A model generated the notes under the pieces. It had not been told where the DNA came from. It ran no database searches and saw nothing but the letters and a program-made list of their open reading frames with translations. The translations under genes were made by a program, and so were the position numbers. This document shows positions 51,155-61,000 of a stretch of DNA of 64,000 nt, one piece after another; within the stretch, counting starts at the first letter, position 1, and every line of letters starts with the position of its first letter. The DNA lies in assembly GCF_014650075.1 (NCBI RefSeq), contig NZ_BMUG01000002.1, positions 682,001 through 746,000 on the forward strand, given 5' to 3'. This stretch comes from Streptomyces microflavus (GTDB lineage Bacteria; Actinomycetota; Actinomycetes; Streptomycetales; Streptomycetaceae).

Positions 51155-51603
51155 TGGGGGCTGCTGGGCCAGCGGGGCTCAGGCGGCGATGCCCAGTTCC
51201 GGGACAGCCATCTGTATTCGGCGGGGCGGGAGCGGTTCTGCCGGGTCTGTTTCCGGACGCGGCTGGAGGCCGGGCTGCGGGGTGGGCGCAGGGAGCGATG
51301 CCTGGCCAACGTGGTAGGCAACTTTTGCACCCGAAAGTGCCTGCACGGCCTTGCTCCAGGCCAGTCGGGGCAAGGTTTGTGTAGGTAAATAGCGCCAGCA
51401 GGCAAGGAAAGTAGGGTAAATGAGAGAGCTCTTGGTGCGGCGCTCTTAGGACGAGGAAGAGGCGCGAGCCCTGGCCCTCTCCACCTGCTCAGCTGGGCGC
51501 GTTTCCGGGCTCTGGCTGCGCCCGCGCTCGGAAGAGGGCTCGGTCAGCCTGATCCTGGCCCGAGACGAAGCGCTGTAGAGCCACCCCGGGTACGGCGAGA
51601 AGG
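51155..51603. other. intergenic region carrying a cobM fragment
   Basis: No gene is supported here. It holds the duplicated 3' end of cobM (51194-51235) and the segment 51491-51526 shared with 42295-42330. Confidence 0.6.
51194..51235 (+). pseudogene. duplicated 3' end of cobM
   Basis: 42 bases match cobM 40367-40408 with three substitutions (CAGTTCCGGGACAGCCA, CTGTAT, GGGGCGGGAGCGG). Weaker similarity extends about 20 bases to the left. It has no intact frame. Confidence 0.75.
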
Positions 51604-51678
51604 CAGAACCGGCCGGATTCGAACCGGCGTCCTCGCGATTTTGGAGACCGCGCGCGACGACCTCTGCGCTACAGCTCC
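51604..51678 (-). tRNA. tRNA-Trp (anticodon CCA), divergent
   Basis: On the minus strand the acceptor GGAGCTG pairs throughout with CGGTTCT using three G-U pairs. The D stem is GCGC/GCGC, the anticodon arm GCGGT-CTCCAAA-ATCGC gives CCA, and the T arm is GCCGG-TTCGAAT-CCGGC. The weak acceptor, the long D loop and the absence of a 26th base are unusual, so it may be a second, element-borne tRNA-Trp with reduced function. Confidence 0.65.
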
Positions 51679-51808
51679 GCCCCGTCCGGCATCCTAAGGA
51701 CTCCCGCTATTGTCCAGGTGGAACTCGTCTTCTTGTCATGTCCGTTCGGCCGGGAACTGACGGGAAACCGCGGAGATCACCGGCCGGCGCGAAGATGAAC
51801 GGCCCTGC

Positions 51809-51874
51809 CGATCCACCTGGTCAGGGGCCATTCATCTGCGGTGGGTGTGGAATTTGAACCCACGGTGACATCGC
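51809..51874. repeat. tRNA-Ser-derived attachment repeat, right copy
   Basis: Matches 43261-43325. Here the 3' end ACCCACCG and the T arm GTGGG-TTCAAAT-TCCAC are intact, but the sequence stops matching a tRNA in the variable arm and switches directly to a coding fragment at 51875. Confidence 0.75.
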
Positions 51875-52048
51875 CGCGCCGATCTGCTGCTGCATCTGAC
51901 CGAGTGGCCGGAGTTCAGCCATGTCGACCCCGAGCAGCTCGCCCGGCGGGTCGCAGACGCCAAGGTCATCGACGGTCGCGGCACCCTCGATGTCGACGCC
52001 TGGCGTGCGGCCGGCTGGACCGTTCGCGTACTCGGTCGCGCTTCATAG
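51875..52048 (+). pseudogene. C-terminal remnant of a UDP-glucose 6-dehydrogenase gene
   Basis: 57 codons end at TAG (52046-52048): LLLHLTEWPEFSHVDPEQLA, VADAKVIDGRGTLDVDAW and RAAGWTVRVLGRAS. This is the typical end of the UDP-glucose/GDP-mannose dehydrogenase family (UDP-binding domain). There is no start; the frame begins exactly where the tRNA-Ser remnant ends. It is a truncated gene left beside a recombination point. Confidence 0.75.
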
Positions 52049-52086
52049 CCGGGCGGTCTTCCCCACGGTGGGGAAGTGGTGGTGAG

Positions 52087-53238
52087 TCATCCCCGTCCGA
52101 CCACCACCCCCGCCCGGTCGATGCAGATCACGTCCACCTCCACCAGGGCCCCGCGCAGCACGGACAGTGCCTCGTCCCGGGCGCGGGCTGCCACCAGGTC
52201 GCCCAGGCGCACCCCCGCCGCCTCGCAGAGGCGCAGCGCCTCCAGGCCCGTGTTGGCCGTGGCGATCCGGGACGCCAGCTCCTCGCTCGCGCCGCCCTGC
52301 CTGGCCAGGTCCGCCAGGAAGGGTTTGTCCACCTGGGAGCGGGCCGAGTGGAGGTCCAGGTGGCCTGCGGCCAGTTTGGAGAGCTTGGCGAAGCCTCCGC
52401 AGATCGTCAGGCGGGCGACCGGGTGGCGGCGTACGTACTTCAGGACCGCGCCCGCGAAGTCCCCCATGTCCAGGAGGGCTATGTCCGGCAGGCCGTACTC
52501 CGCGGTGACTGTTTTCTCGGAGGTCGAGCCCGTGCAGCCCGCCACGTGTGTCAGGCCCGCCGCCCTCGCCACGTCCACGCCCCGGCGGATCGAGTCGATC
52601 CAGGCCGAGCAGGAGTACGGGACGACCACGCCCGTCGTGCCCAGGATCGACAGGCCGCCCAGGATGCCCAGCCGGCCGTTCCACGTCGAGCGGGCGATCT
52701 CCTCGCCGTGGTCCACCGAGACCGTCACCTCGACGTCCCCCGGCTCCCCGTGCTCCGCCGCCACCCGCTCCACGTGCTCGCGCATCAACTGGCGCGGCAC
52801 CGGGTTCACCGCCGGCTGGCCCACGTCCAGGGGCAGGCCGGGGAGGGTCACCGTGCCCACCCCCGGGCCCGCCCGGAACACCACTCCGGAGCCCGGCGGC
52901 AGCCGCCGTACCGTCGCCCTCACCAGCGCCCCGTGCGTCACGTCCGGGTCGTCCCCCGCGTCCTTCACCACCCCGGCGCTCGCCCGTCCGGGCCCCAGCT
53001 CCTCCACCGCCAGCGCGAACGCCGGTGTCTGGCCCCTCGGCAGCGTGATGCTCACCGGGTCCGGGAAGTCGCCGGTCAGCAGTGCCGTGTACGCGGCCGT
53101 CGTCGCCGCCGTCGCGCAGGCACCGGTCGTCCAGCCGGGGCGCAGACCCGTGTGTTTGAGTTGGGCACTGCGGCCGCCCTGGGCGCCGGTGCCCGCCGCC
53201 GGTGCCCCGCCGGCCGTTCCCCGCGCCTCAGCGTTCAC
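52087..53238 (-). CDS. cbiD: cobalt-precorrin-5B (C1)-methyltransferase
   Basis: 383 residues from a GTG at 53238. LRPGWTTGACATAATTAAY, VSITLPRGQTPAF, STWNGRLGILGGLSILGTTG and VAGCTGSTSEKTV are diagnostic of CbiD, which methylates C1 during ring contraction. It is divergent from cobK with only 31 bp between starts, so the promoters overlap. CbiD is classically an anaerobic-route enzyme, yet it coexists here with CobG and CobN. Confidence 0.94.
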   Translation of the reverse strand: MNAEARGTAGGAPAAGTGAQGGRSAQLKHTGLRPGWTTGACATAATTAAYTALLTGDFPDPVSITLPRGQTPAFALAVEELGPGRASAGVVKDAGDDPDVTHGALVRATVRRLPPGSGVVFRAGPGVGTVTLPGLPLDVGQPAVNPVPRQLMREHVERVAAEHGEPGDVEVTVSVDHGEEIARSTWNGRLGILGGLSILGTTGVVVPYSCSAWIDSIRRGVDVARAAGLTHVAGCTGSTSEKTVTAEYGLPDIALLDMGDFAGAVLKYVRRHPVARLTICGGFAKLSKLAAGHLDLHSARSQVDKPFLADLARQGGASEELASRIATANTGLEALRLCEAAGVRLGDLVAARARDEALSVLRGALVEVDVICIDRAGVVVGRG

Positions 53239-53269
53239 GAGAAGCCGTTCATGAAGAGAGTCCGTTTCG

Positions 53270-54034
53270 ATGACTGTGCCTGTGCATGTGCTTGTTCTGG
53301 GGGGGACTACCGAGGGCCGGCAGCTGGCCGAGAGCCTTGTCGGAGATCCGCGCGTGCGGGTCACGAGCTCCCTCGCCGGGCGCGTGGCCGCTCCCCGGCT
53401 TCCGTCCGGTGACGTGCGCATCGGGGGGTTCGGCGGGGCCGACGGGCTTGCGGAGTGGGTACGTGAGCACCACGTCGATGCGCTTGTCGATGCCACCCAC
53501 CCCTTCGCCGCCACCATGAGCCGGAACGCGGCCCTGGCCGCCGCGCAGGCCCATGTTCCTCTTCTCGCCCTCCGCCGGCCGGGCTGGGTCGCCCAGGACG
53601 GTGACCGCTGGCACTCCGTCGCCTCGCTCGCCGAGGCTGCCGAGCTGCTGCCCGCACTCGGTGAGCGGGTCTTCCTCACCACCGGGCGGATGGGGCTTGC
53701 CGCCTTTGCCGGTGAAGGCCTCGATGCGTTGTGGTTCCTTGTGCGGTCCGTCGATGCGCCGGAGCCGCCCTGCCCGAGGAAGACGGAAGTTCTGCTGGAG
53801 CGGGGGCCGTTCAGTCTTGAAGGGGAGCGGGAGATCATTCGGCGGCACCGGATCGAGGTGCTCGTCACCAAGGACAGTGGCGGCGACGCCACCGCTCCCA
53901 AGCTCACCGCCGCCCGTGAGGCCGGGATTCCCGTCGTCGTGGTGCGGCGGCCACCGGTTCCCGAAGGGGTGCCCGTGGCCGCCTCGCCCGACGAGGCCGT
54001 GGAGTGGGTAGGACGCCTCTACGCCTCCGGGTAG
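53270..54034 (+). CDS. cobK: precorrin-6A reductase
   Basis: 254 residues. HVLVLGGTTEGRQLAESLVG, ALVDATHPFAATMSRNAALA, VFLTTGRMGLAAF and VLVTKDSGGDATAPKLTAAR are the conserved CobK/CbiJ blocks; the enzyme uses NADPH to reduce precorrin-6A. It converges on cobIJ and overlaps its 3' end by 16 bases, so the two transcripts run into each other. Confidence 0.93.
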   Translation: MTVPVHVLVLGGTTEGRQLAESLVGDPRVRVTSSLAGRVAAPRLPSGDVRIGGFGGADGLAEWVREHHVDALVDATHPFAATMSRNAALAAAQAHVPLLALRRPGWVAQDGDRWHSVASLAEAAELLPALGERVFLTTGRMGLAAFAGEGLDALWFLVRSVDAPEPPCPRKTEVLLERGPFSLEGEREIIRRHRIEVLVTKDSGGDATAPKLTAAREAGIPVVVVRRPPVPEGVPVAASPDEAVEWVGRLYASG

Positions 54035-55554
54035 CGGCGCGGGGTCCACACGATGGACCGGTCGGCGCCGGAATCGCCCCGCTGCACCCAGCGCGTCTGC
54101 GACGAGCCCACGATCAGCAGCGTCCGCATGTCCACCTCCGCCGGGTCGACGTCCGCCAGCCGTACCGTACGTACGTCCTCCGTCGGGCCGCCGACGTCCC
54201 GTGCCAGAACGACCGGGGTGTCCGGGGAGCGGTGCTCCAGGAGGAGGTCGCGGGCCTTGGCGACCTGCCACGTACGGGACTTGGAGCCCGGGTTGTAGAG
54301 CGCGAGCACCAGGTCCGCCGAGGCCGCCGCGTTCAGCCGTTCCGCGATGACCTCCCAGGGCTTGAGGCGGTCCGAGAGGGAGATCGTGGCGTAGTCGTGG
54401 CCCAGAGGTGCGCCGGCGCGCGCCGCCGCCGCGTTGGCCGCGGTGACCCCGGGCAGGACCCGTACCGGAATGTCCGCGTACTCCTCCTGCGTGGCCACCT
54501 CCAGCACCGCCGTCGCCATCGCGAAGACCCCGGGGTCGCCGCCCGAGACCACCGCGACGCGGTGGCCCCGGCGGGCCAGGTCCAGCGCGAACTCGGCGCG
54601 CTCCGACTCCACCTTGTTGTCCGAGCCGTGCCGCGCCTGGCCGGGACGGACCGGGACCCGGTCCAGGTAGGTCGTGTAGCCGACCAGGGCGTCGGCCGCC
54701 GCCAGGGCGCCCCGCGTCTCCGGCGTCAGCCACAGCGGGCCCGCCGGGCCGGTGCCCACGACGACGACCTCGCCCGAACCGGCCCGGCCGGAAGGCCTGA
54801 CCGCGTCCACCCGGCTCGGCAGCACCGCCACCGAGAAGTACGGGACCGACGCCGGGTCGATGTCCGCCAGGTCGCCCGTGCGCTCCCCGGCCATCGTCGC
54901 GCGCTCCACGTACCGCGCCTCCGCCAGCCGCCCCGACGCCTCGAACGCGCCGCGCACCGCCGGGAACGTACGCCCCAGCTTCATCACCACCGCGGTGTCG
55001 GTGGCGGCGAGACGGGCCGTCAGCTCCTCCTCCGGGAGGGTGCCGGGGAGGATCGTGAGGATCTCCTCGCCCTCGACCAGGGGGGTGCCGAGGCGGGCCG
55101 CCGCCGCGCTCACCGAGGTGACGCCCGGGACGACCTCGGTGGCGTACCGGTCCGCCAGGCGCTTGTGCATGTGCATGTACGAGCCGTAGAACATCGGGTC
55201 GCCCTCGGCGAGGACCGCCACCGTCCGGCCCGCGTCCAGGTGTGCCGCGAGGCGGGCCGCGGCCTTCTCGTAGAACTCCTCCAGCGCGCCCCGGTAGCCG
55301 CCCGGGTGGTCCGTGGTCTCCGTCGTGACGGGGTAGACCAGGGGCTCCTCGATGTGGTCCGGGCGCAGGTGTGCCGCCGCGATGGACCGGGCGATCGAAC
55401 GGCCGTGGCGGGCGCTGTGGTACGCGATGACATCGGCCTCGCCGATGACCTGGACGGCCCGCAGCGTCATCAGGTTCGGGTCGCCGGGGCCGAGCCCGAC
55501 GCCGTAGAGGCGACCGGTGCTGATGTCCGTCACGGAGGTGCTTGGGGTGCTCAC
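54019..55554 (-). CDS. cobIJ: bifunctional precorrin-2 C20- / precorrin-3B C17-methyltransferase
   Basis: 511 residues. The N-terminal half is CobI-like (LYGVGLGPGDPNLMTLRAVQ, VLAEGDPMFYGSYMHMHKRL). The C-terminal half (from about 260) is CobJ-like (VVVVGTGPAGPLWLTPETRG, VAVVSGGDPGVFAMATAVLE, PLGHDYATISLSDRLKPWEV). Actinobacteria typically carry this fusion. The GTG start overlaps the cobH stop by one base (TAGTG), so cobH and cobIJ are coupled. Confidence 0.95.
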   Translation of the reverse strand: MSTPSTSVTDISTGRLYGVGLGPGDPNLMTLRAVQVIGEADVIAYHSARHGRSIARSIAAAHLRPDHIEEPLVYPVTTETTDHPGGYRGALEEFYEKAAARLAAHLDAGRTVAVLAEGDPMFYGSYMHMHKRLADRYATEVVPGVTSVSAAAARLGTPLVEGEEILTILPGTLPEEELTARLAATDTAVVMKLGRTFPAVRGAFEASGRLAEARYVERATMAGERTGDLADIDPASVPYFSVAVLPSRVDAVRPSGRAGSGEVVVVGTGPAGPLWLTPETRGALAAADALVGYTTYLDRVPVRPGQARHGSDNKVESERAEFALDLARRGHRVAVVSGGDPGVFAMATAVLEVATQEEYADIPVRVLPGVTAANAAAARAGAPLGHDYATISLSDRLKPWEVIAERLNAAASADLVLALYNPGSKSRTWQVAKARDLLLEHRSPDTPVVLARDVGGPTEDVRTVRLADVDPAEVDMRTLLIVGSSQTRWVQRGDSGADRSIVWTPRRYPEA

Positions 55555-56180
55555 TACTCTTCCTCGCTGGCTATGGCGTTGATGGCCGCCGCCGCTATCG
55601 CGCTGCCGCCGCGCCTGCCCCGCACGATCAGGTGCTCCAGGCCCGACGCATGCCCGGCCAGCGCCTCCTTCGACTCGGCCGCGCCGATGAAGCCGACCGG
55701 GACGCCGATGACGGCGGCGGGGCGCGGGGCGCCCTCCTCGATCATCTCCAGCAGGCGGAACAGGGCCGTCGGGGCGTTGCCCACCGCGACCACCGCCCCC
55801 TCCATCCGGTCCCGCCACAGCTCCAGGGCCGCCGCGCTGCGGGTCGTCCCCATCTTCGCGGCCAGCTCGGGCACGGACGGGTCGGACAGCGTGCACACCA
55901 CGTCGTTGTTGGCCGGCAGCCGCTTGCGCGTGACTCCGCTGGCCACCATCGCCACATCGCAGAGGATCGGTGCGCCGGAGCGCAGGGCCGCGCGGGCGTC
56001 GGCCACGGCGTTCGGCGAGAAGGCGAGGTCCGTCACGAGGTCGACCATGCCGCACGCGTGGATCATCCGTACGGCGACCTGGCTGACGTCGGCGGGCAGC
56101 CCGGCCAGATCCGCCTCCGCGCGGATGGTGGCGAAGGACTGGCGGTAGATCGCCGGTCCGTCCTTCTCGTACTGGTGCAC
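55554..56180 (-). CDS. cobH: precorrin-8X methylmutase
   Basis: 208 residues. It moves the C11 methyl group to C12 to give hydrogenobyrinic acid. The catalytic His lies in [11 protein letters not shown], and [48 protein letters not shown] and [18 protein letters not shown] are the conserved blocks. Length is normal and it sits between cobG and cobIJ in one minus-strand operon. Confidence 0.95.
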   Translation of the reverse strand: MHQYEKDGPAIYRQSFATIRAEADLAGLPADVSQVAVRMIHACGMVDLVTDLAFSPNAVADARAALRSGAPILCDVAMVASGVTRKRLPANNDVVCTLSDPSVPELAAKMGTTRSAAALELWRDRMEGAVVAVGNAPTALFRLLEMIEEGAPRPAAVIGVPVGFIGAAESKEALAGHASGLEHLIVRGRRGGSAIAAAAINAIASEEE

Positions 56181-56249
56181 AGTGCTGTCGCTTTCTTCTG
56201 CCGGGAGCTCATCAAGGAAGGGTGCAAGGGTGTAGAGGTGGGGCGGTGT

Positions 56250-57512
56250 TCAGGCGCGGGCCGTGGCTACCGCCGCCGCCAGCGCCGCCGGGTCGTTCCT
56301 CACGGTCGTCGGAGGGTCCCGCCGCTCTCCCCGTACGTGCGAGATCCGGTGTCCGTCCGGCGTGACGACCACGTCGATCCACTCGCCGTGGGGGTGGCCG
56401 CAGCGGCGTTCGCACCCGGACCAGTACACAGGTAGCCGCCCGGGCGGTCCCACGGCGGCCCCCGCTTCTGCCCGTACGTCGGACAGCGACTTCGCGCACC
56501 CCGGGTGGCCGATGCAGGCGCCGACGCCGGTCCAGGGGGAGTCGGGGGCGGTGATCAGGCCGGACCCGGACAGCGTGCGGAGTGCCTCCGCCGCCTCCGG
56601 TCGGGGGACCGGCCCGGGGATGACGATCCCGCGCCAGGGGGTGAGCCGCAGCTCGCCGCCGTACCGCCTGGCCGTTTCGGTGAGCAGGCGCCACTGGGCG
56701 GGGGTGAGCCTGCCCAGGGGGACACCGGCGGTGATCGCGGAGCCGTGGGGTCCTGGGGCGGGGGGTGTTGCCGTACGGGGGCGGGGGCGGTGGACCGCCG
56801 GGCCCGCCGCCGAGCCGATGGTGCGGGCCAGCTCTGTCCGTACGTCGTCGGGCAGGTCCTTCACGCGCCAGGCGCCGGGGTCCCTGGCCGCGCGGAGGAA
56901 CTCCTCGGCGGCCAGCAGCGCTGCGCGCGGGGCCTCGGCGGCCGGGACCCGGAACGCCTCGTCCTTCGCCCCGATCCGCAGCAGGGCGGTCTCCGAGTGG
57001 CCCTCCGCGATCAGCGTCACGTCCGCGCCGAGGGCGTCCACGTCACCCCGGCCGTCGTCCAGGGCGAAGAGGAAGCGGCCGGAGAGCGTGGCGGCGGCCG
57101 CCGAACCGCACACCAGCGCGTCCAGCTCGGCCAGCCAGGGCCCGAGCGACGGCGAACCGTCCAGGCCCGCCAGCGGCGAGGCCACGATGTTGCGGGCCCG
57201 CTCGTGTGCGGCGGAGGGGAGGAGGCCGGCGGCCGTGAGCAGGTCCGCGAGCCCGCCGCCGCACTCCGTACCGAGGCCGCGCAGCTGTACGTTGCCGCGC
57301 GAGGTGAGATGCAGCTCACCGTCCCCGAACCGCTCGGCCGCCGCCCGGAGCGCGTCCGCCTGGCCGGGGTTCAGCACCCCGCCGGGGATGCGTACGCGGG
57401 CCAGCGCCCCGTCGTCGGCCCGGTGCAGCCGCAGCGTTCCCGGGCAGGCGTCGCCACCGGCGCGGGGGGAGACACCGCCCGCGGAAAGGGGCGAGGGGGC
57501 GGAATCGGGCAT
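56250..57512 (-). CDS. cobG: precorrin-3B synthase
   Basis: 420 residues. This oxygen-dependent iron-sulfur enzyme hydroxylates precorrin-3A at C20. It has two ferredoxin-like half-domains (LRLHRADDGALARVRIPGG, DGELHLTSRGNVQLRGL). The sulfite/nitrite-reductase-type cluster motif is GACIGHPGCAKSL plus VYWSGCERRCGHPHGEW, with four cysteines. The ATG at 57512 was chosen, with GGTATGCTCGCC upstream; a second ATG 12 bases earlier is possible. Its presence indicates the aerobic route. Confidence 0.92.
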   Translation of the reverse strand: MPDSAPSPLSAGGVSPRAGGDACPGTLRLHRADDGALARVRIPGGVLNPGQADALRAAAERFGDGELHLTSRGNVQLRGLGTECGGGLADLLTAAGLLPSAAHERARNIVASPLAGLDGSPSLGPWLAELDALVCGSAAAATLSGRFLFALDDGRGDVDALGADVTLIAEGHSETALLRIGAKDEAFRVPAAEAPRAALLAAEEFLRAARDPGAWRVKDLPDDVRTELARTIGSAAGPAVHRPRPRTATPPAPGPHGSAITAGVPLGRLTPAQWRLLTETARRYGGELRLTPWRGIVIPGPVPRPEAAEALRTLSGSGLITAPDSPWTGVGACIGHPGCAKSLSDVRAEAGAAVGPPGRLPVYWSGCERRCGHPHGEWIDVVVTPDGHRISHVRGERRDPPTTVRNDPAALAAAVATARA

Positions 57513-57771
57513 GGCGGCGAGCATACCGACCGGGCCGGTCCTGGCGGCGGGCCCGCGTCTGTGACCTGCGGGACAGGGGCGCGGGTTCCGTGCTCGGACC
57601 TGCGGGCCAGGGCCCCGGCCCCCGTGCTCCGACCTGCCGGACAAGGCCCCGGCCCCCACCCCCCGACCTGCGGCGCAGCAAATCACGACGACTCACCCCA
57701 CCGCCCCGCAAACAGTGATCACCACCGCACCCCCGCCCCCTGCCCCGCCCCCACCCCCGCCGCTTAGGATG

Positions 57772-58012
57772 CAGGCGGTGGTCCGTTCAGGCCGCCATCG
57801 CCAGACGGCGACAGGGGAGGAAGCCCGGTGTGATTCCGGCGCGGTCCCGCCACTGTGAGCACGGCCGCCACCACCGGCCGGGCGAGTCAGGAACTCCCTT
57901 CCCCGAGCGCCCGGTTTCCGAGCCGGGCGCAGCGCCCGGTCTCCGGACCGGACGAGGGGAGACCCCTCCGACACCGCCCGGGGCGTGGACACCCCGAGGA
58001 AGGCCTGACGCA
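57772..58012 (+). promoter_or_regulatory. cobalamin riboswitch upstream of cobN
   Basis: The leader has the B12-box pattern: GGGGAGGAAGCCCGGTGTGA, then TTCCGGCGCGGTCCCGCCAC TGTGA, and further paired segments (GCCCGGTTTCCGAGCCGGGC and CCGGTCTCCGGACCGG). It ends with CGAGGAAGGC just before the cobN start. Cobalamin binding would reduce cobN expression. Only cobN lies downstream on this strand. Confidence 0.85.
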
Positions 58013-58014
58013 GC

Positions 58015-61000
58015 ATGATCCTGCTCCTGTCGACGTCCGACACCGACCTCCTGAGCGCCCGAGCCTCCGAGGGACCGGTCAGCTACCGGTACGCCAACCC
58101 CTCCCGCGTCGACCTCGACGGCCTCCCGGAGCTGCTGGACGGCACAGATCTCGTCGTCGTCCGCCTGCTCGGCGGCGTACGCGCGTGGCAGGAGGGCCTC
58201 GATGCTGTGCTGGCCACCGGGCGACCGGTCGTCGTGCTGACCGGTGAGCAGGCCCCGGACGCCCAGTTGATGGCCGCCTCCACCGTGCCGATCGGCATCG
58301 CGGCCGAGGCGCACGCCTACCTCGCGCACGGTGGGCCCGCCAACCTGGAGCAGCTGGCCCGGTTCCTCTCCGACACAGTGCTGCTGACCGGCCACGGCTT
58401 CGAGCCGCCCGCCCCGGCCCCCGCGTGGGGCCCGCTGGAGCGGGAGGCCCGTGCGGTGCCCGAGGGTGCGCCGACCGTCGCCGTCCTCTACTACCGCGCC
58501 CACCACATGAGCGGGAACACCGCGTTCATCGACGCGCTGTGCACGGCGGTGGAGGACGCGGGAGCCCGGCCGCTCCCGTTGTACGTCGCGTCCCTCCGTA
58601 CGCCGGAGAGCGAGCTCATCGACGAACTCCGCGCCGCCGACGCCATCGTCACCACCGTCCTCGCGGCGGGCGGCACCCGGCCCGCCGAGGCCTCGGCCGG
58701 CGGCGACGACGAGTCGTGGGACGCGGGCGCGCTCACCGGGCTCGACGTGCCGATCCTCCAGGCGCTCTGCCTCACCAGCCCGCGCGCCGCGTGGGAGGAG
58801 AACGACGAGGGCGTCTCCCCGCTGGACGCGGCCACCCAGATCGCGGTGCCGGAGTTCGACGGGCGCCTGATCACCGTCCCGTTCTCGTTCAAGGAGATCG
58901 ACGAGGACGGGCTGCCCGCGTACGTCGCCGACGCCGAGCGCGCCGCCCGGGTCGCCGGGATCGCCGTACGGCACGCGAAGCTGCGGCACATCCCGAACGC
59001 GGAGAAGCGCATCGCGCTCGTGCTTTCCGCCTACCCGACCAAGCACTCCCGGATCGGGAACGCCGTCGGCCTCGACACGCCCGCCAGCGCCGTGGCCCTG
59101 CTGCGGCGGCTGCGCGCCGAGGGGTACGACTTCGGGCCCGAGGCCGGCATCCCGGGGCTGGTCTCCGGCGACGGCGACGAGCTGATCTACGCGCTGATCG
59201 AGGCGGGCGGCCACGACCAGGAGTGGCTGACCGACGAGCAGTTGGCCAAGAACCCGGTCCGTATCCCGGCCGCCGACTACCGCCGCTGGTTCGCCACGCT
59301 CCCGGAGGAGCTGCGCACCGCCGTGGAGGAGCACTGGGGGCCGGCGCCCGGCGAGATGTTCGTGGACCGGTCCGCCAACCCCGAGGGTGACATCGTCCTC
59401 GCGGCCCTGCGGCGCGGGAACCTCCTCATCCTCATCCAGCCGCCGCGCGGCTTCGGCGAGAACCCGATCGCGATCTACCACGACCCCGATCTCCCGCCGT
59501 CCCACCACTACTTGGCCGCCTACCGCTGGATCGCCGCATCCGCCGACGACAACGGCTTCGGCGCCGACGCCATGATCCATCTCGGCAAGCACGGGAACCT
59601 GGAGTGGCTGCCCGGCAAGAACGCCGGTCTCTCCGCCGCCTGCGGCCCGGACGCCGCCCTCGGTGACCTGCCGCTCGTCTACCCGTTCCTGGTGAACGAC
59701 CCGGGCGAAGGCACTCAGGCCAAGCGGCGCGTCCACGCCACGCTGATCGACCACCTGGTGCCGCCGATGGCCCGCGCCGACAGCTACGGCGACATCGCGC
59801 GCCTCGAGCAACTCCTGGACGAGCACGCCCAGATCGCCGCCATGGACCCGGCGAAGCTCCCGGCGATCCGGGCGCAGATCTGGACCCTGATCCAGGCCGC
59901 GAAGCTCGACCACGACCTCGGCCTGGAGGACCGGCCGGAGGACGAGGGCTTCGACGACTTCATCATGCATCTCGACGGCTGGCTCTGCGAGATCAAGGAC
60001 GTCCAGATCCGCGACGGGCTGCATGTGCTGGGCAACCCGCCCGCCGGGAACGACCGGGTCAACCTGGTGCTCGCCGTGCTGCGCGCCCGCCAGATCTGGG
60101 GCGGTACGGCGTCGCTGCCGGGGCTCCGCGAGGCGCTCGGGCTGGACGAGTCGGCCGCCACCCGCACGGCCGCCGACACGATCGAGGAGCAGGCCCGCGC
60201 GCTCGTCCAGGCGATGGACGACGCCGACTGGGACCCGGCCGCCGTCGCCTCGGTCGCCGCCGGGCTGCCGGACGCGGTGGCCGACATCCTCACCTTCGCG
60301 GCCACCGAGGTCGTCCCGCGCATGGCGGCCACGACCGACGAGCTCACCCACGCCGTGCACGCGTTGAACGGTGGGTTCGTGCCCGCCGGGCCGTCCGGTT
60401 CGCCGCTGCGCGGGCTGGTGAACGTGCTGCCGACCGGACGTAACTTCTACTCCGTCGACCCGAAGGCCGTCCCCTCCAAGCTCGCCTGGGAGACCGGGCA
60501 GGCGCTGGCCGAGTCGCTCCTCACCCGCTACCGCACCGACAACGGCGACTGGCCCACCTCCGTCGGCCTCTCCCTCTGGGGCACCAGCGCCATGCGCACG
60601 GCGGGCGACGACATCGCGGAAGCCTTCGCGCTGCTCGGCATCCGGCCCGTCTGGGACGACGCCTCGCGCCGCGTGACGGGCCTGGAGCCCATCCCGTACG
60701 AGGAGTTGGGCCGCCCCCGCATCGATGTGACGCTCCGCATCTCGGGCTTCTTCCGGGACGCGTTCCCGCACACGATCGGGCTGCTGGACGACGCCGTACG
60801 CCTGGCCGCCTCGCTGGACGAGCCCGCCGAGCAGAACTACGTACGGGCGCACACCCAGGCCGACCTCGCCGAGCACGGCGACGAACGCCGGGCCACGACA
60901 AGGATCTTCGGCTCGCGGCCCGGCACGTACGGCGCCGGGCTCCTCCAGCTCATCGACTCCCGCGACTGGCGCACCGACGCCGACCTCGCCGAGGTCTACA

